This document shows positions 61,640-64,000 of a stretch of 64,000 nucleotides of DNA, one piece after another (the stretch's first letter is position 1; the number at the start of each line of letters is the position of its first letter). The stretch lies in contig JARHVA010003261.1 of the NCBI GenBank assembly GCA_037957365.1, positions 1 to 64,000 on the forward strand. The letters are read 5' to 3'. Origin of the DNA: Torreya grandis (Eukaryota; Streptophyta; Pinopsida; Cupressales; Taxaceae). Position numbers and translations under genes: made by a program. Below the pieces are notes generated by a model. The model worked only from the letters and a program-made list of their open reading frames with translations. It was not told where the DNA came from and did no database searches.

Positions 61640-61829
61640 TACCTCATCCCTTACCTAGAGCAACTAATACCTCGTCCCATATCTGGGGTAACTCACTCCT
61701 ATTTTTGTCTTGCAATTCATTAGAACAACCAACAAGACAAAAACTACCTCATCCCATACCTGGAGCAACTTACTCCTATTTTTGTCTTGCAGTTCATCAA
61801 GAACAACCAACAAGACAAAAAGGGGTAAA
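61640..61829 (+). repeat. Tandem 77 bp hairpin units ending in the element F polypurine tract
   Basis: Units start at 61668 and 61745, with a partial one at 61640. Each contains TTTTTGTCTTG and CAAGACAAAAA, perfect 11 bp complements: 61702-61712 with 61733-61743, and 61779-61789 with 61811-61821. The second right arm runs straight into AAAAAGGGGTAAA, the polypurine tract, which ends at the LTR start 61830. Confidence 0.88.
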
Positions 61830-63187
61830 TGTAGACACCAAAATAGTGTCAACCCCCCCTTAGTCCCTTTCCAACTTCAACATGCCTAACCTATATTTTA
61901 TTAATTTAAAATACTTATTTTAAATTAATAATTCCCCCTAGACACCTCACCTTGGATTCCTATCTCTTAGGCCATTTATCACCCTATGACTAATCATAAT
62001 TACCTAAGACCTATTTCAACTCCCCCACTAATCCTCACGCCTATTAAACCTGCCATTTGGACCGTTTAACAATGATAATTAACCTTGGCAGATGGAAGAA
62101 TGGGCAAAAAGCTAAAAATAGCCCTTTTTCCCATTCTTTAGCTATCGACGTCGGTCAACAGCCGACCGATGCCAACGATATCACTGACATTAGTTTCTTT
62201 AAAACTAAATTCCAACCTCTATTGCACCCCTCATGAATGCGAATTCTCTTGCTCCATGATCTGAATTCTCTTGCTCTTCGACTCTTTATAGGCATCCGCA
62301 TCCTAACAACACTCTCTAGGCTAAGAAAATCTACATCAGTCACTCCACACCTGATTGAAACACTGCATGAGGTATTTAGCATCAGCTATAATGGAAATAG
62401 GTCTTCTGAACTTCTTGTTCCCCACCAAGAGCTAAGTATTCTTTTGGTTTTATATTTTAGTATTTCTAAAAATGCATTGGTAATTATTCCATTGGCTATT
62501 TCTTGAGTACTATTGATAGACAACCCGACCTTCTTTCCGAAAAGGCTGACAAGCCTTCCCCTCATCCTTATTTTACTTCCACCCTTGTCCTCTACCTGGC
62601 CCCTTTTTTAGACCATATTCACTATCCTGCAAATATTGCACAAACCATTAAGCTCCCACAGACATCCCAAACCATTCTATTGACCACAAATAGACCTAAA
62701 ACTCGTCCAAAGCCCATTGCCCCCACCGACATCGGCATCAAGGCCCATTTCCCCTACCAACGTCAGCAACCTAATCGACGTCAACAACCTTGAATAACTG
62801 ACGCTGATAGAACTACCATCGTCGGTGACTATGGAAGACTGATTGCAAGAGTCAGGTACGCATTATCTATTTCTCTTTCTTTAAGTCTTTCATTATTTAT
62901 TTCCATTACGACATTCTTTTTATCAACTAGTGGACTGCCATCCCTTAAGGAAGTCTTTGTACTTCTGGGATCGAGCTTTGCTTGGTAGTCCACCATATAT
63001 CTATCTAACATTTTCCTTTGTTTAAGCCTTTTTTATCTACAGGTGTCATCCTCCATAGCCAAAGAGGAGCTCCTTCAATCGTCTGGATACGGTGCACAAA
63101 CTTCATCCAAGTATCATCTAATCCCTGACCATTACTTTAGTTTCTTATTCCTTCTGAATGTGAAAAAGCAAAAAATAATTAAAAATA
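61830..63187 (+). repeat. Element F 3' LTR (1,358 bp)
   Basis: Parallel to 45942-47297. It starts TGTAGACACC and ends AAAAATA, where the CA end is now TA. It retains the intron-like borders at 62856 and 63042. Confidence 0.92.
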
Positions 63188-63192
63188 GAAAG
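63188..63192. repeat. Target-site duplication of element F, right copy
   Basis: GAAAG, identical to 45937-45941. Confidence 0.92.
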
Positions 63193-64000
63193 ACCAAGGA
63201 TTCTGTTATGAATCAATCTCTTTAGACTCATATACTACCATGAAATAAAATTCAAGGTCTGAGATAAATAGTGACTGCTAGATGTAAAGAATTGGGATCT
63301 AAAAGACTAATGAATGATTTCAAATGATAAATATAATTATATAGAAGATATTTAATAGCTAAGAAAATGTTTATGATTGTCATGACATATATGTCAACTC
63401 TCCTAGTTTAATTTTAAGTGCTAGAGAGATGATCCATGATGAAAATAGTTTCATGAAGACTAGCTGAAGAATCTCTATATCATTTTGGAGACTTTGTCAT
63501 GATTTATATGGAAATTTTTCTTAGGATGCATTCATGGTCAATTTCACACTCAGTTTCATGTGCAACGTAACTATTTCTCATGCATGAAAATGTGTTCTAG
63601 TGACTCTTGAACTTTTTTCTTTTCTCCTCTCTGAAGTTTTATAAGTAGCTACCATTTGGCCTTTGTAATATAATACTACACCATGTATGTCAAAGTCTTG
63701 CTAGTTTTGTCATTGTAATTCACCTTATAACAATAAATAAAATATGGTTTGAGTTCATATATCAACTTTTCAAAGTGCATGAAGAGATGTATAGTGAATA
63801 GTTAAGAGATATTCATTTATCCTTACTTTCTATGTCCTTCCATGTTTAATGCAAGAGATTTTATCCTAGTAGGTCATATGAAATGTATTCAAGTGTATGA
63901 ATCTATATTAAGTTTATAATGAGTCTTAGTTTTTATAACTGATCTATGGTCTTATTTTCCTTAGAAAGTCTTCATGAATCTCACCTTCATATCAAAACAC
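63188..64000 (+). repeat. Element E 3' LTR, second part (continues beyond window)
   Basis: Resumes the LTR interrupted at 45941. ACCAAGGATT at 63193 matches ACCAAGGATT near 36956 in the left LTR, and the match goes on to the last base of the window (about 37775 in the left LTR). Confidence 0.88.

Larger units (their letters stand above)
45942..63187 (+). mobile_element. Element F: Ty3/gypsy Tat-type retrotransposon with an antisense gene
   Basis: A complete 17,246 bp element. LTRs of 1,356 and 1,358 bp both start TGTAGACACC. An 18 bp primer site follows the left LTR and a polypurine tract (AAAAAGGGG) precedes the right one. Exact GAAAG target duplications flank it. The interior codes on the plus strand for gag, protease, RT, RNase H, archaeal-type RNase H and integrase. 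On the minus strand, between integrase and the 3' LTR, it carries a plant mobile domain frame. It sits inside the right LTR of element E. Sampled LTR stretches differ by between about 3% and 13%, so it is younger than E but not recent. Numerous stops, one clear gag frameshift and a changed integrase Asp make it defective. Confidence 0.93.
35324..64000 (+). mobile_element. Element E: Ty3/gypsy Tat-type retrotransposon, split and running off the window
   Basis: The left LTR starts at 35324. The right LTR starts at 44375 and is interrupted at 45941 by element F, then resumes at 63188 and continues past the window end. The interior (about 38083-44374) encodes decayed gag, protease, archaeal-type RNase H, RT, RNase H and integrase in that order. 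The second RNase H places it in the Tat group of non-chromoviral gypsy elements, and no chromodomain is seen. Sampled LTR stretches differ by very roughly 14%, more than the LTRs of the nested element F, as expected for the older host element. Catalytic residues of RT are lost, so it cannot be autonomous. Confidence 0.85.

Overview
The window looks like repeat-rich intergenic DNA from a large plant genome, possibly a conifer or other gymnosperm. It is AT-rich, contains long microsatellites, and has no intact host gene that I can recognise. Nearly everything identifiable is decayed LTR retrotransposon: Ty1/copia relatives in the first 35 kb and two Ty3/gypsy elements of the Tat type in the last 29 kb. 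The plant assignment rests on the element families, the initiator tRNA-Met primer sites and a plant mobile domain. The gymnosperm guess is inference only.

Layout. (A) 1870-4188, minus strand: a decayed copia gag plus protease/integrase without visible LTRs or reverse transcriptase. (B) 8727-18712, minus strand: a structurally complete 9,986 bp element with about 2.98 kb LTRs, an exact 5 bp target duplication (ATTTA), a tRNA-Met primer site and polypurine tract. Its 4 kb interior holds only a gag-like frame with three zinc-knuckle remnants and no recognisable pol. (C) 20069-23870, minus strand: a small element with an intact 1,847 bp LTR, a very good tRNA-Met primer site, an interior of only 1 kb and a truncated second LTR. 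(D) 33752-34059: a short LTR-like unit on the minus strand. Long gene-free AT-rich stretches lie between these, with three dinucleotide microsatellites and several small tandem duplications.

(E) From 35324 to beyond the window end, plus strand: a Tat-type gypsy element, domain order gag-protease-archaeal-type RNase H-RT-RNase H-integrase. Its right LTR is split by (F) 45942-63187, a 17,246 bp Tat-type element with an exact GAAAG target duplication. F has the order gag-protease-RT-RNase H-archaeal-type RNase H-integrase. Between its integrase and 3' LTR it carries an antisense frame with a clear plant mobile domain and a tail of ten 21 bp (heptad) repeats. E and F share nearly the same unusual primer-binding site.

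How the parts relate. Each element once encoded Gag (particle), protease, RT/RNase H (cDNA synthesis) and integrase (insertion), except B and C, which would have needed enzymes from a partner. All reading frames are now broken, mostly by stops explainable as C-to-T changes, so nothing here is likely to act autonomously. The items most worth a second look are the antisense plant-mobile-domain frame of F, the phased GACGTC/GACATC clusters of F, the gag-only long-LTR element B, the tiny-interior element C, the 36 bp Gag repeat array that appears to have expanded after acquiring stops, and a tandem palindrome at 25121-25195 with matched changes in both arms.
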